Notes: generated by a model from the sequence alone, not told the origin. 64,000 bases of DNA from Aquamicrobium lusatiense (GCF_014201615.1 NZ_JACHEU010000001.1:1383631-1447630), one strand, 5' to 3'; shown: positions 16,474-25,016, counted from the first letter of the stretch. Program-made: numbers and translations.

Positions 16474-17271
16474 CTATCTCCACCAGCGATAGAAATGATG
16501 TACCGGGCCGCTGCCCTTGCCGATGGCGAGGCCCGCCCCGGCCTGCAGGGCTTGGTGCAGGTAATCCCTTGCCTGCGCGACGGCTTCGGCAAGCGGCAGG
16601 CCGCGCGCCAGCCCGGCGGCGATTGCCGCCGAGAGCGTGCAGCCGGTGCCGTGCGTGTTGGGCGTATCGATGCGCGGGCGCGAAAGCCGGGTCAGGGAGG
16701 AGCCGTCGAGCAAAAGGTCGGTGCTTTCCGGTCCCGTGCCGTGCCCGCCCTTGATCAGGACAGTGCTTGCTCCTGTCTTCAGCAGGATCTCCGCCTGCGC
16801 GATCATCTGCGCCTCGTCTTCCGCCACGGGCCTGCCGCTGAGCAGGGCAGCCTCGGGCAGGTTGGGCGTGACGATGATGGCCTGCGGCAGCAACTCGCTG
16901 AGCAGCGCCTCGATGGCGTCGGCCTGAAACAGACGGTCGCCGGAAGTGGCGACCATCACCGGATCGAGCACTGGCCGCACCTTGTGGCGGCGCAGGGCGC
17001 TGGCGATGGCCATGATCGTATCGATGCGCGAGACCATGCCGATCTTGGCGGCGCCGATCTCCATGTCCTCGTAGAGCGCGTCGATCTGGCCGGCGACGAT
17101 GCCCGGGCTGATGTCCTCGACGTCGCGCACGCCTTGCGTGTTCTGCACGGTGATCGCGGTGATGGCGCTGGTGCCGAAGACGCCGAGCGCCGAGAAGGTT
17201 TTGAGGTCGGCCTGTATGCCGGCCCCGCCGCCGCTGTCCGAGCCGGCAATGGTGAGTGCGATGGCTGTCAT
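16474..17271 (-). CDS. thiD: Bifunctional HMP kinase / HMP-phosphate kinase
   Basis: A 265-residue ribokinase-fold enzyme that phosphorylates hydroxymethylpyrimidine to HMP-P and then HMP-PP for thiamine synthesis. Visible marks are the N-terminal [20 protein letters not shown], the [13 protein letters not shown] block near residue 107, and the anion-hole motif [15 protein letters not shown] near residue 211. The ATG forms an ATGA overlap with the thiE stop. It is the fifth gene of the TPP-riboswitch operon; with thiM and thiE it forms a complete HMP and thiazole salvage route. Confidence 0.96.
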   Translation of the reverse strand: MTAIALTIAGSDSGGGAGIQADLKTFSALGVFGTSAITAITVQNTQGVRDVEDISPGIVAGQIDALYEDMEIGAAKIGMVSRIDTIMAIASALRRHKVRPVLDPVMVATSGDRLFQADAIEALLSELLPQAIIVTPNLPEAALLSGRPVAEDEAQMIAQAEILLKTGASTVLIKGGHGTGPESTDLLLDGSSLTRLSRPRIDTPNTHGTGCTLSAAIAAGLARGLPLAEAVAQARDYLHQALQAGAGLAIGKGSGPVHHFYRWWR

Positions 17272-17936
17272 GGCCGACCTCCGGCATTGTCTCCGGCGCT
17301 GTCCACGGCCGCCCGCAGTTCGCGGGTGGCGGCGGCAATGTCAGCGGCGCGGAAAATGGCCGAGATCACCGCCACGCCCGATGCGCCTGCCCGCACCACT
17401 TCGCCGGCGCGTGCCGTGTCGATGCCGGCAATCGCGCCGACCGGCAGTTCGGGTTTCGCTGCGCGGATGCGTGCGCGCAGGGCACGAAATCCTTCGAGCC
17501 CGACCGGCGCATCCGGGTTCTTCTTGGAAAGCGTCTCGAACACGCCGCCGATGCAGGCATAGTCGATGGGAGCGGCGATGGCCGCATCGGCATCCGCCTC
17601 GTTCTTCACGGTGAGGCCGATGATGGCATCGGGGCCGAGCAGGCGGCGCGCGGTTTCGGACGGCATGTCGTCGCGGCCGATGTGGATGCCGCCCGCACCC
17701 GCCGCAAGGGCGACGTCCACACGGTCGTTCACCACCAGCGGCACACCGGTTCCGGAAAGCGCTGCACGGATCGCTTCCGCCTCTGCAATCATCTCCCGCG
17801 TCGAGGCTTCCTTGTCGCGGTACTGGATGATGGTGGCGCCATTGCGCGCGGCGATGCCGGCCATTTCAGCCAGATTGCCGAGCGGGCGCAGCGCGCCGTC
17901 GATGATGGCGTTCAGCCTGTAGTCAACCCTGTTCAT
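17268..17936 (-). CDS. thiE: Thiamine-phosphate synthase
   Basis: A 222-residue TIM-barrel enzyme that couples HMP-PP and thiazole phosphate to thiamine phosphate. Conserved parts are [10 protein letters not shown] near residue 37, [11 protein letters not shown] near residue 84, and GVAVISAIF near the C-terminus. The ATG at 17936 overlaps the end of thiM by 14 bp; the longer frame upstream runs through thiM in another phase and is not family-like. It overlaps thiD in an ATGA. Confidence 0.94.
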   Translation of the reverse strand: MNRVDYRLNAIIDGALRPLGNLAEMAGIAARNGATIIQYRDKEASTREMIAEAEAIRAALSGTGVPLVVNDRVDVALAAGAGGIHIGRDDMPSETARRLLGPDAIIGLTVKNEADADAAIAAPIDYACIGGVFETLSKKNPDAPVGLEGFRALRARIRAAKPELPVGAIAGIDTARAGEVVRAGASGVAVISAIFRAADIAAATRELRAAVDSAGDNAGGRP

Positions 17937-18651
17937 GATCTGCCTTTGCAAATGAAAGAATGTGAGCGCCTTCGAGATTGGCCAGCGCGTCGAGAAGGGC
18001 AGGCTCGAAGCTGCCCGGCCCGGCAGCCGCCGTGCCCGCCATCTCGGCTGCCACACCGAAGGCAAGCATGGCCGCGCATGCGGCCAGATAGGGATCGGGC
18101 TCGATGGCGAGGAAGGCGGCGATGACGGCACCGGAAAGGCAGCCGGTTCCTGTCACCAATGCAGTCAGCGGATGGCCGTTGACCACCGAGAACGCCGAAC
18201 CATTGTACGCGATGCGGTCCTGTCTGCCGGTTCGTACCGCCACCACTCCGGCCGGCACGGAAAGCAAGTCGAATTCGGCCGCATTGGCGCGCAGCACTGC
18301 GGGGCCACGCGTTAGCAGGTCCTGCGCGAAGGCGGCGCGCGGCGGCGAGTAGTCGCAATGGGAGGGGTCGAGCGTCCATGGCCGGCCCTGCTTCGCGGCA
18401 ACATCCACCGCGATGCCGATGGCCTCGCGGCACTGAGCATCCAGCGTGCCGAGATTGACCAGCAGCGCGTCCGCCTTGGCAACAAAATGGCCCACCTCCT
18501 CGGGCGAGGAGGTCATGGAGGGAATCGCGCCCAGTGCCGAGAGCCCGTCTGCGACGAATTTGGGAACCACGCCGTTCATGAGGCAATGAACGCGCGGGCG
18601 GCGCCGGCGCACCCCATCCAGCAGGCCGGCCGCGTGTTGGATCGCGCTCAT
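17923..18651 (-). CDS. thiM: Hydroxyethylthiazole kinase
   Basis: A 242-residue kinase that phosphorylates the thiazole alcohol for salvage. The catalytic cysteine lies in VTGTGCLSGAV near residue 172, and the substrate-side block HCLMNGVVPKFVADGLSALG is near residue 22. Family members usually run 260-270 residues, so this is a little short but complete at both ends. The ATG overlaps the thiY stop in an ATGA, pointing to translational coupling in the same operon. Confidence 0.93.
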   Translation of the reverse strand: MSAIQHAAGLLDGVRRRRPRVHCLMNGVVPKFVADGLSALGAIPSMTSSPEEVGHFVAKADALLVNLGTLDAQCREAIGIAVDVAAKQGRPWTLDPSHCDYSPPRAAFAQDLLTRGPAVLRANAAEFDLLSVPAGVVAVRTGRQDRIAYNGSAFSVVNGHPLTALVTGTGCLSGAVIAAFLAIEPDPYLAACAAMLAFGVAAEMAGTAAAGPGSFEPALLDALANLEGAHILSFAKADHEQG

Positions 18652-19586
18652 TGCAGTTCCACCGCGATGTCTTCGACCGCAGGGGCCTTCTTGATCAGCC
18701 CGCTTTCCTCAAGGAATGCCCCGAAGCGGGCATAGCGCGCGCGGTCGAGGGCCGAGGGCCGCTTGGCGAAGCGCGGCAGCGTGTCGTGCCACGCGGCCTT
18801 GTTCAGCTCGTCATCGAGATCCGGATAAGCCTTTATGAACAGCTCCCACCCCTGCTGCGGGTGATTGGTGAGGTGGATCGCGCCTTTCTCCACCGCGGTA
18901 AGGAAGCGCCTGAGGCGGTCGTCGCCGGCCAGTTCCGGGCGGGTGATGAATACCAGCTCATCATAGACCGGAATGCCGTGTTCCTCGGGGAAGAAAGCGC
19001 GGCCTTCATGGCCTTCGAGCTTCATCTGGGTCAGCTCGAAATTGCGGTAGCCGCCGATTGTGGCATCCACCTGCCCGCTGATCAGCGACGGCGACAGGGC
19101 GAAGTTGACATTGACCAGCTCGATCTTGTCCTTGTCGACGCCGGCGCTTCCCAGCATCCGGGAAATTATGGCGTCCTCGAAGCCGGAAACCGAGTAGCCG
19201 ATCTTCTTGCCTTCGAGGTCCTTCAATTCCCTGATCGGTCCGTCGGCCAGAACCGTGAGCGTGTTGAGCGGGGTCTCGACCAGCGTGCCGAAGCGCACCA
19301 GCGAAACGCCGGCATCATGGTCGAGATAGAGGTTCGGCTGATAGTGGATGCCGATCTCGGCCTTGCCGGAGGCCACCGCGCGCGGCACGATCGAGGGATC
19401 GGCAGGCGGCACCAGCTCCACCTCAAGTCCCGCTTCCTCGAACAGGCCGAGCTCCTTTGCCACCACCAGCGGCGCGTGGTCCGGATTGACGAACCATTCC
19501 AGCATCACGGTGAGCTTGTCGGCGGCATGGGCGGCACCGGCCGTGGCGACGGAAAGCAGAAGCGCGAGCGCGCAGGATCGGATCAT
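18648..19586 (-). CDS. thiY: ThiY-type pyrimidine-precursor binding protein
   Basis: A 312-residue NMT1/THI5-like periplasmic binding protein. A Sec signal peptide (residues 1-23, ending in GAAHAAD) precedes LTVMLEWFVNPDHAPLVVAKELG, the signature start of ThiY, which binds formylaminopyrimidine or HMP for salvage. The stretch PPADPSIVPRAVASGKAEIGI is also typical. The ATG at 19586 follows AAGGAAG and overlaps the thiX stop. A longer frame reading through thiX is rejected. It works with the ThiX permease just upstream; no ATPase gene is in the operon. Confidence 0.93.
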   Translation of the reverse strand: MIRSCALALLLSVATAGAAHAADKLTVMLEWFVNPDHAPLVVAKELGLFEEAGLEVELVPPADPSIVPRAVASGKAEIGIHYQPNLYLDHDAGVSLVRFGTLVETPLNTLTVLADGPIRELKDLEGKKIGYSVSGFEDAIISRMLGSAGVDKDKIELVNVNFALSPSLISGQVDATIGGYRNFELTQMKLEGHEGRAFFPEEHGIPVYDELVFITRPELAGDDRLRRFLTAVEKGAIHLTNHPQQGWELFIKAYPDLDDELNKAAWHDTLPRFAKRPSALDRARYARFGAFLEESGLIKKAPAVEDIAVELQ

Positions 19587-20362
19587 GAGGACTTCCTTTG
19601 CTGATGATGGGGAGAGAATTCGCCTTCGCGTGCCCATGGCGTGAGAAGGGGAGCGAGGGCATCGACAGCCCGCCGCAACGTCAGGGTGAGAACGGCGATG
19701 ACGGCCATGGCCGCGAACATGGTGTCTGTCTGCATGCGGGCATTGGCCTGAACCATGACGAAGCCGAGCCCTGCTGATGCGCCCACCCATTCACCGATCA
19801 CTGCTCCCAGCGGAGCAAGGGGAGCGGCGACCCGCAACCCGGAGACGAGAGCCGGGATGGCCAGCGGCACGCGCAGCAGAAACAGCGTTTGGCGGTGGCT
19901 GGCGGGGGTGAGGGCGGCGGCATCAACGATTTCCGCCGGCGTGCGCCGCAGCCCGTCCGCAAAGGCGGAGGCCACGGGAAAGAAGATGATGAGCGCCGTC
20001 ATCACCACCTTGGAGGTCATGCCGAAGCCGAACCACAGCACCAGCAGCGGCGCGATGACGAAAACCGGAAAGGCTTGCAGAACCAACACCACGGGCCAGA
20101 CCGCGCGCCCAAGGCGCGGAAAGCTGGCGATGGCAAGCGCAGTCGCCACGCCTGCGAGCGTACCGGCGACAAACCCGGCGGCGATCTCGGCCAGCGTCAC
20201 CAGCATGTTGTCGAAAAAATAGAGCGGCTGTCGCTGGAAGGCGGCGGCGACGTCCAGCGGCGCGGGCAATATGTACCGCGGCGGGGCAAAGGCCATGACG
20301 ATGGCCTGCCATGAGGCCACCAGCACCAGCATGGTGCGCAATGCTGCCAGAACAGCCGGCAT
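19583..20362 (-). CDS. thiX: ThiX-type ABC transporter permease
   Basis: A 259-residue BPD-type membrane permease with about six helices and the cytoplasmic coupling loop (FPVASAFADGLRRTPAEIVDAAALTPAS, then PLAIPALVSGLRVAAPLAPLGAVIGEW). It pairs with ThiY to import a thiamine pyrimidine precursor. It is the first gene behind the TPP riboswitch; its AGGGAA ribosome binding site lies inside a 7-bp hairpin, a plausible expression platform. The cognate ThiZ ATPase is missing from the operon and from the window, so it must be shared or encoded elsewhere. Confidence 0.92.
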   Translation of the reverse strand: MPAVLAALRTMLVLVASWQAIVMAFAPPRYILPAPLDVAAAFQRQPLYFFDNMLVTLAEIAAGFVAGTLAGVATALAIASFPRLGRAVWPVVLVLQAFPVFVIAPLLVLWFGFGMTSKVVMTALIIFFPVASAFADGLRRTPAEIVDAAALTPASHRQTLFLLRVPLAIPALVSGLRVAAPLAPLGAVIGEWVGASAGLGFVMVQANARMQTDTMFAAMAVIAVLTLTLRRAVDALAPLLTPWAREGEFSPHHQQRKSS

Positions 20363-20366
20363 GTCG

Positions 20367-20388
20367 CGATTCCCTAGAAGCGGAATCG
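20367..20388 (-). promoter_or_regulatory. Hairpin enclosing the thiX ribosome binding site
   Basis: A 7-bp perfect stem (CGATTCC/GGAATCG) with an eight-base loop lies immediately before the thiX start and includes the ribosome binding site. It could be the sequestering arm of the TPP riboswitch located about 110 nt upstream. Its role is inferred. Confidence 0.5.
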
Positions 20389-20498
20389 TGTCGGCGGGCG
20401 GAATTCGTATCGATGCTGCATGGCGATCTCCCGACTTGTCATCATGGAGATCCAGGTGTGCGAAGAATTGGCAGGATTGCCCGAAGGCCCTTTTTCCG

Positions 20499-20580
20499 TT
20501 CCTACGCCGGCATAACCCGGATCAGGTTCAAGGGTCCGGCTCACTGCCATCTCAGCGCCGTACGGCGCCCCCCTCGGAAT
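20499..20580 (-). ncRNA. TPP (THI-element) riboswitch
   Basis: On the minus strand the region carries the conserved THI-box segments in order: GGGG-rich P1/P2 side, CTGAGA, then ACCC followed by GAACCTGATC, GGGT and ATGCCGGCGTAGGAA. These are the sequence hallmarks of the thiamine pyrophosphate aptamer. It begins at the predicted transcription start and precedes thiX, so it should repress all seven genes, including the TRAP transporter, when TPP is plentiful. Confidence 0.97.
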
Positions 20581-20587
20581 GAAGCCA

Positions 20588-20616
20588 TCTATGTTTCAAG
20601 CGCCCGGTTCTGTCAA
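20588..20616 (-). promoter_or_regulatory. Sigma70-type promoter of the thi operon
   Basis: On the minus strand TTGACA (20616-20611) is followed after 17 bp by CATAGA (20593-20588). Transcription would start around 20580, right at the first base of the TPP aptamer. Confidence 0.7.
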
Positions 20617-20650
20617 GCGACGTCGCCGCTGACCAGCGAATGGAAGGAGG

Positions 20651-20690
20651 CTGTCATCAGCCCGACCGCGAGCTGTCATGGTGCTGTAAC
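20651..20690 (+). promoter_or_regulatory. Pho box (PhoB binding site) of the alkaline phosphatase gene
   Basis: Three CTGTMAY-type repeats lie on an 11-bp grid: CTGTCAT at 20651, CTGTCAT at 20673 (22 bp on) and CTGTAAC at 20684 (11 bp on). This is the PhoB direct-repeat pattern and ends about 52 bp before the alkaline phosphatase start codon, so phosphate starvation control is likely. Confidence 0.85.
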
Positions 20691-20742
20691 GTGCGGGTCC
20701 TAGCTAGCGGGTCTCTTTTTTGAGTTTACGGAGAACCCGATC

Positions 20743-22491
20743 ATGCGAAGCCTACTCGCCATTCTGACCGCAACAACCATACTGGTTCCGGCCGTTGCCG
20801 GCGCCGCCACGGTCTACCCGCTCGACAGGGCGACGATTCTCACCGCTTCGCCCTTCGACGTGAAAGTCGAGTTCGATGGTGTTGTCGCGGGTTCCGATGT
20901 CACCGTCACCATCAACGGCAAGCCGGCTGCGGAAGTTCTTGGCAAGGAAGCCACCTTCATCGAGAAGGAAGATGGCGTCGAGGCTTCGGCCGTGCGTCTG
21001 GAAGGCGTGACGATCGCCGAGCCCGGCACCTACACCGTCGTCGCCAAGGCGGGAGATGACGAGAAGACCGTGACCTGGGAAGTTTACGGTACCTCTGCCG
21101 AGCCCAAGGCCAAGAACGTCATCTTCCTGATCGCCGACGGTCTGTCGGTCGCGCACCGCACCGCCGCGCGCATCATGTCCAAAGGCATGACCGAGGGCAA
21201 GGCCAACGGCCGCCTCAACATGGACGATCTTGATCGCATGGCCTTCATTGGTACCTCGTCGACCGAATCGGTCGCCACCGACAGCGCCAACACCATGTCG
21301 GCCTACATGACCGGCCACAAGAGCGCCGTGAACGCGCTTGGCGTCTACGCCGATCGCACCGCCGATCCGTTCGATGACCCGAAGGTCGAGACGCTGGTGG
21401 AGGCGCTGCGCCGCCAGACTTCCAAGTCGGTCGGAATCGTCACAACCTCCGAGCTCCAGGACGCGACGCCGGCAGCACTCTTCGCCCACACCCGCCGCCG
21501 CGCTGAAAAGGCCGCCATCAACACGCAGATCTTCGATCTGAAGCCCGAGGTCATCCTCGGCGGTGGTTCGGCCTACTTCCTGCCGCAGTCCGTTGCCGGC
21601 TCGAAGCGCAAGGACGACACCGATCACATCGAAGGCTTCAAGGAAGCCGGCTACACGCTGGCAACCACCAAGGGCGAGCTTGAGGCCGCCGCCGGCTCCA
21701 ACACCGGCAAGGTGCTGGGCCTCTTCCACACCGGCAACATGGACACCACCCTCGACCGCGAATTCCTGAAGAAGGGCACGGTCGAGAAGTTCCCCGAGCA
21801 GCCAGGCCTGGTTGACATGACCAAGGCGGCAATCGACCAGCTTTCTAAGAACGCCGAAGGTTTCGTGCTGATCGTCGAGGCGGCCAATGTCGACAAGATG
21901 TCCCACCCGCTCGACTGGGACCGCGCGGTCGTCGACACCATCGAGTTCGACAAGGCGATCGGCGTTGCCCGCGAATTCGCCGAGAAGAACCCCGATACGC
22001 TTATCGTCGTCACCGGCGACCACACCCACGGCGTTTCCATCATCGGCACGGTCGACGACGAGAAGCCGGGCGACCAGATGCGCGAGAAGGTCGGCACCTA
22101 TGCCGAGGCCGGTTTCCCGAACTACGTCGATTCCAACGGCGACGGCTATCCCGACAGCGTCGATGTCTCGCGCCGCCTGTTCCTGGCCGCCAACAACGGC
22201 CCGGACCACTACGAAACCTTCCGTCCGAAGCTCGACGGTCCGTTCGTTCCGGCCATTCAGGACGAGAACAAGAAGTACATCGCCAACGAAGCCTACAAGG
22301 ATGTTCCCGGCGCGGTGTTCGTGGAAGGCAACATTCCGCGTGACGGCGACACCGGCGTGCACGCCGTTGACGACGTGGTGCTGCAGGCCACCGGCCCCGG
22401 CTCCGAGAACTTCAAAGGCTACATGGAGCAGAGCGACGTCTACCGCGTTCTGGCCGACGTTCTGGCCCTTGGAGCCGCACAGAAGAAGTAA
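20743..22491 (+). CDS. Periplasmic alkaline phosphatase (PhoA superfamily) with an N-terminal Ig-like region
   Basis: A 582-residue exported phosphomonoesterase. A signal peptide (residues 1-21, ending AGA) is followed by about 95 residues that look like a beta-sandwich domain, then the catalytic domain from about residue 122: IFLIADGLS (metal-site Asp), ATDSANTM with the nucleophilic serine, EAANVDKMSHPLDW (matching the E...D...H set in E. coli PhoA) and VTGDHTHG. A DSNGDGYPDS stretch resembles a calcium-binding loop. Length and N-terminal domain differ from the 450-residue E. coli enzyme. A Pho box upstream indicates PhoB control; a metal-type ABC module follows 70 bp downstream. Confidence 0.93.
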   Translation: MRSLLAILTATTILVPAVAGAATVYPLDRATILTASPFDVKVEFDGVVAGSDVTVTINGKPAAEVLGKEATFIEKEDGVEASAVRLEGVTIAEPGTYTVVAKAGDDEKTVTWEVYGTSAEPKAKNVIFLIADGLSVAHRTAARIMSKGMTEGKANGRLNMDDLDRMAFIGTSSTESVATDSANTMSAYMTGHKSAVNALGVYADRTADPFDDPKVETLVEALRRQTSKSVGIVTTSELQDATPAALFAHTRRRAEKAAINTQIFDLKPEVILGGGSAYFLPQSVAGSKRKDDTDHIEGFKEAGYTLATTKGELEAAAGSNTGKVLGLFHTGNMDTTLDREFLKKGTVEKFPEQPGLVDMTKAAIDQLSKNAEGFVLIVEAANVDKMSHPLDWDRAVVDTIEFDKAIGVAREFAEKNPDTLIVVTGDHTHGVSIIGTVDDEKPGDQMREKVGTYAEAGFPNYVDSNGDGYPDSVDVSRRLFLAANNGPDHYETFRPKLDGPFVPAIQDENKKYIANEAYKDVPGAVFVEGNIPRDGDTGVHAVDDVVLQATGPGSENFKGYMEQSDVYRVLADVLALGAAQKK

Positions 22492-22509
22492 TTGCGGAAA
22501 CAACAGAGA

Positions 22510-22536
22510 GCAGGCCCGGATCGTCTCCGGGCCTGC
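22510..22536 (+). terminator. Hairpin after the alkaline phosphatase gene
   Basis: A 10-bp perfect GC-rich stem with a seven-base loop begins 18 bp after the stop codon. There is no T run, so it may only partly terminate or may protect the mRNA end, leaving room for read-through into the ABC module. Confidence 0.5.
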
Positions 22537-22560
22537 ACCCGTTCAGTCAAGGAGGCTGCG

Positions 22561-23019
22561 ATGATCTACACCGCCCCGGATCGCCGGCAGGCGCTCGCCA
22601 TGATCGGTGCCGCCGCGCTCTGCCTTTCGGCAAGGCCGGCCCGTTCGGCACCGAGCCCGATTTCCTTCAATGAACTCTATGGCAAGGTCAGCGTGCTGGG
22701 CCTGACCTTTTCCGACAAAGTGAAGGCTCTGGAAGGCAAGCCGGTCGCCATGCGCGGCTTCATGGCGCCGCCCCTGAAGGCGGAAGCCAATTTCTTCGTG
22801 CTCACCGAAATTCCCATGGCGCTGTGTCCGTTTTGCTCGTCCGATGCGGACTGGCCGGACGACATCATCGTCGTCTATCTGGACCGGGCGCAGACCTTCG
22901 AGCAGGCAAATGCCACCATCGAGGTCTCCGGCAAGCTCGAAGTCGGCTCGTGGACCGATCCGGATACGGGTTTCGTCAGCCTGCTGCGCATCGTCAACGC
23001 CGATTTCCGAAGGGTTTAG
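22561..23019 (+). CDS. Exported Cys-motif protein of an ABC module (DUF3299-like)
   Basis: A 152-residue exported protein; the N-terminus DRRQALAMIGAAAL looks like a twin-arginine or Sec signal ending near residue 30. The mature part has KPVAMRGFMAPPLKA and then ALCPFCSSDADWPDD, a C-x2-C motif that could bind a metal. The pattern resembles DUF3299-type periplasmic proteins found with MacB-like ABC transporters in zinc-responsive operons. The ATG at 22561 has AAGGAGG upstream. It is followed at four bases by the ATPase gene, so the three genes form one unit. Function is unproven. Confidence 0.7.
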   Translation: MIYTAPDRRQALAMIGAAALCLSARPARSAPSPISFNELYGKVSVLGLTFSDKVKALEGKPVAMRGFMAPPLKAEANFFVLTEIPMALCPFCSSDADWPDDIIVVYLDRAQTFEQANATIEVSGKLEVGSWTDPDTGFVSLLRIVNADFRRV

Positions 23020-23023
23020 AGTG

Positions 23024-23689
23024 ATGCAGGCTCTGTCAATCGAAGGGCTTCAGGTCCGTTATCCGGGACTTCCCGTGCCAGCGCTCGATTTGGCCGGGTT
23101 GCGGCTGGAAGCCGGGGAAATGGTTGCTCTGGCGGGGCCTTCGGGGTCGGGCAAGACCACCTTCATCAACATCGTGACGGGCATGGAGCGGGCAGGAGCC
23201 GGCCGCGTGGTCTGGAACGACGAGGATATAGCCGCGCTGCCGGAAGGCGGGCGCGATCGCTGGCGGGCCCGCAATGTCGGCCTCGTCATGCAGGATTTCC
23301 ATCTGTTCCCCGGCCTTTCGGCCGAGGCCAATGTGCTCTTGCCGCAGCGCCTGTCGCACCTGCGCCTGCCAGACGGAATGCAGGCGCGGGCCCGCGACCT
23401 GCTGGCGCGGGTCGGTATCCAGCGCCCCGATCAGTTCGTCGGCACGATGTCGCGCGGCCAGATGCAGCGCGTGGCTGTGGCGCGCGCTCTGGTCGGCCGT
23501 CCGGGCGTGATCGTGGCGGATGAGCCGACCGCGAGCCTCGACGCGGAAGCCGGCGCATCCGTCGCCAGCCTGCTGGTCGATTTGGCCGAAGAGGCGGGCT
23601 CCACGCTGATCGTGGCGAGCCATGACGAGCGGCTGATCGGCCGCATGAGCCGCACGCTGCGGCTCGAAAACGGCCGTCTGGCTGCATGA
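23024..23689 (+). CDS. ABC transporter ATP-binding protein (MacB/LolD type)
   Basis: A 221-residue ATPase of the LolD/MacB class: Walker A GPSGSGKTT near residue 39, the Q-loop in LVMQDFHLFPGLS, the signature MSRGQMQRVAVARAL (an R in place of the usual G in LSGGQ), Walker B VIVADEPTASLD, and the switch histidine in VASHDE. The ATG at 23024 is preceded by an in-frame GTG at 23021, also possible. It powers the FtsX-like permease encoded next; the pair resembles modules tied to zinc in Vibrio and Pseudomonas, but direction of transport is unknown. Confidence 0.88.
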   Translation: MQALSIEGLQVRYPGLPVPALDLAGLRLEAGEMVALAGPSGSGKTTFINIVTGMERAGAGRVVWNDEDIAALPEGGRDRWRARNVGLVMQDFHLFPGLSAEANVLLPQRLSHLRLPDGMQARARDLLARVGIQRPDQFVGTMSRGQMQRVAVARALVGRPGVIVADEPTASLDAEAGASVASLLVDLAEEAGSTLIVASHDERLIGRMSRTLRLENGRLAA

Positions 23690-23703
23690 GGATCTGATAC
23701 CGG

Positions 23704-24963
23704 ATGTTTCATTTCATTCTTGCCGACCTGCGCCGCAACTGGATCGGTGCGCTCATTCTCGCCTTGCTGATCGCGCTGGCGACGGCGCTCGGCGTGTCCG
23801 TTACCTTGCAGGAGCGCGCATTGCGGCTTGGCAGTGCCCGCGCCGCCGCGGCCTTCGATCTGGTCGTCGGCGCGGCCGGTTCGGAAACCCAGCTTATCCT
23901 GTCGTCCATCTTTCTCCAGCCAGCACCGCTGCAACTGCTGCCGCCGGCGACATTGTCGGCCCTGCGCGCCGATCCGCGCGTTGAAAACGCCATCCCGGTG
24001 GGTTTCGGCGACTTTGTGGGCGGCTATCCCATCGTCGGCACCACCGGCGATGCCGTTGCCATGCTGGGCGGACTGGCCGGGGGCGAGGGCTTCAGCCATC
24101 TGGGCGACGCCATCGTCGGCTCCCAGGTGACGCGGGATATAGGCGACAGCTTCCACCCCTTCCATGGCAGCGTGGGTGAGGCGGGCGAGGTGCATGCGCA
24201 TGTGGAATACCGCGTCGTCGGCCGCATGGCGCCAACCGGCACGCCGTGGGACCGGGCCATACTGGTGCCGATCCAGTCCGTGTGGGCCGCACATGCCGAC
24301 CACGATCACGAGGCGGAGACGGCAGGGCTGGCCGCCGTAGCTCACGTTCCGCACGATCACGGGCACGACCACGGGCCGGGCTTCGCGGGCGATCCGGTTG
24401 ACGAGGCCGCGTTGCTGAGCGCCGACAATCCGGGCGTGCCCGCCATTCTGGTCAAGCCGAAGAGCATTGCCGATGCCTACAATCTGCGCCAGCAATACCG
24501 CACCGAAACGACGCTCGCCGTCTTTCCCGGTGAGGTGCTGACCCGGCTTTACGGAACGCTCGGCGATGCCCGCCGCGTGCTCGGCTTCGTGGCCATGGGC
24601 GCGCAGGGGCTTGTCGGTGCCGCCATTCTCATGGTGGTGGCGGTTCACGTTCTCCAGCGCCGGCGCCAGATCGGCGCCTTGCGGGCCTTCGGCGCGCCGC
24701 GGCCTGTGGTGATGGGTATGGTCTGGCTGGAGGTCTTCATGCTCGTCGCGGCAGGCGTCATTGCCGGCTTCGCGATCGGCTATGCAATCGTGCGGGCAAT
24801 CTCCTCGCATCTGGCCAAAAGCAGCGGTGTCGCCATGCCGGTCGAATTCCAGACGGCTGATCTGTGGACGCTGGCCGGCCTGTTGCTTGCCTGTGCGATT
24901 GCAACTTTGCTGCCCGCGCTGATCGCCTATCGCCAGAGCCCGGCGCAGGCATTGCGCGCCTAG
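23704..24963 (+). CDS. FtsX/MacB-type ABC permease with a His-rich extracytoplasmic loop
   Basis: A 419-residue permease with one N-terminal helix (residues 13-33), a large extracytoplasmic domain, and three C-terminal helices (about 295-415), the MacB/FtsX layout. The periplasmic part contains HADHDHEAE and HVPHDHGHDHGPG near residues 200-225, clusters typical of zinc or other transition-metal binding. Such a loop suggests metal handling rather than lipid or drug export. It ends the three-gene module that follows the zinc-dependent alkaline phosphatase; the idea that the module supplies metal to the periplasm is inference. Confidence 0.85.
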   Translation: MFHFILADLRRNWIGALILALLIALATALGVSVTLQERALRLGSARAAAAFDLVVGAAGSETQLILSSIFLQPAPLQLLPPATLSALRADPRVENAIPVGFGDFVGGYPIVGTTGDAVAMLGGLAGGEGFSHLGDAIVGSQVTRDIGDSFHPFHGSVGEAGEVHAHVEYRVVGRMAPTGTPWDRAILVPIQSVWAAHADHDHEAETAGLAAVAHVPHDHGHDHGPGFAGDPVDEAALLSADNPGVPAILVKPKSIADAYNLRQQYRTETTLAVFPGEVLTRLYGTLGDARRVLGFVAMGAQGLVGAAILMVVAVHVLQRRRQIGALRAFGAPRPVVMGMVWLEVFMLVAAGVIAGFAIGYAIVRAISSHLAKSSGVAMPVEFQTADLWTLAGLLLACAIATLLPALIAYRQSPAQALRA

Positions 24964-25016
24964 CAAGAGTATTGCCAGTAAAGCAAATCACGATATAAAC
25001 ATTTCTTTATGTGATA

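Noticed and set aside
20752..22503. A 583-codon minus-strand frame opposite the alkaline phosphatase gene
   Set aside because: Shadow frame; the plus strand has catalytic motifs and a Pho box.
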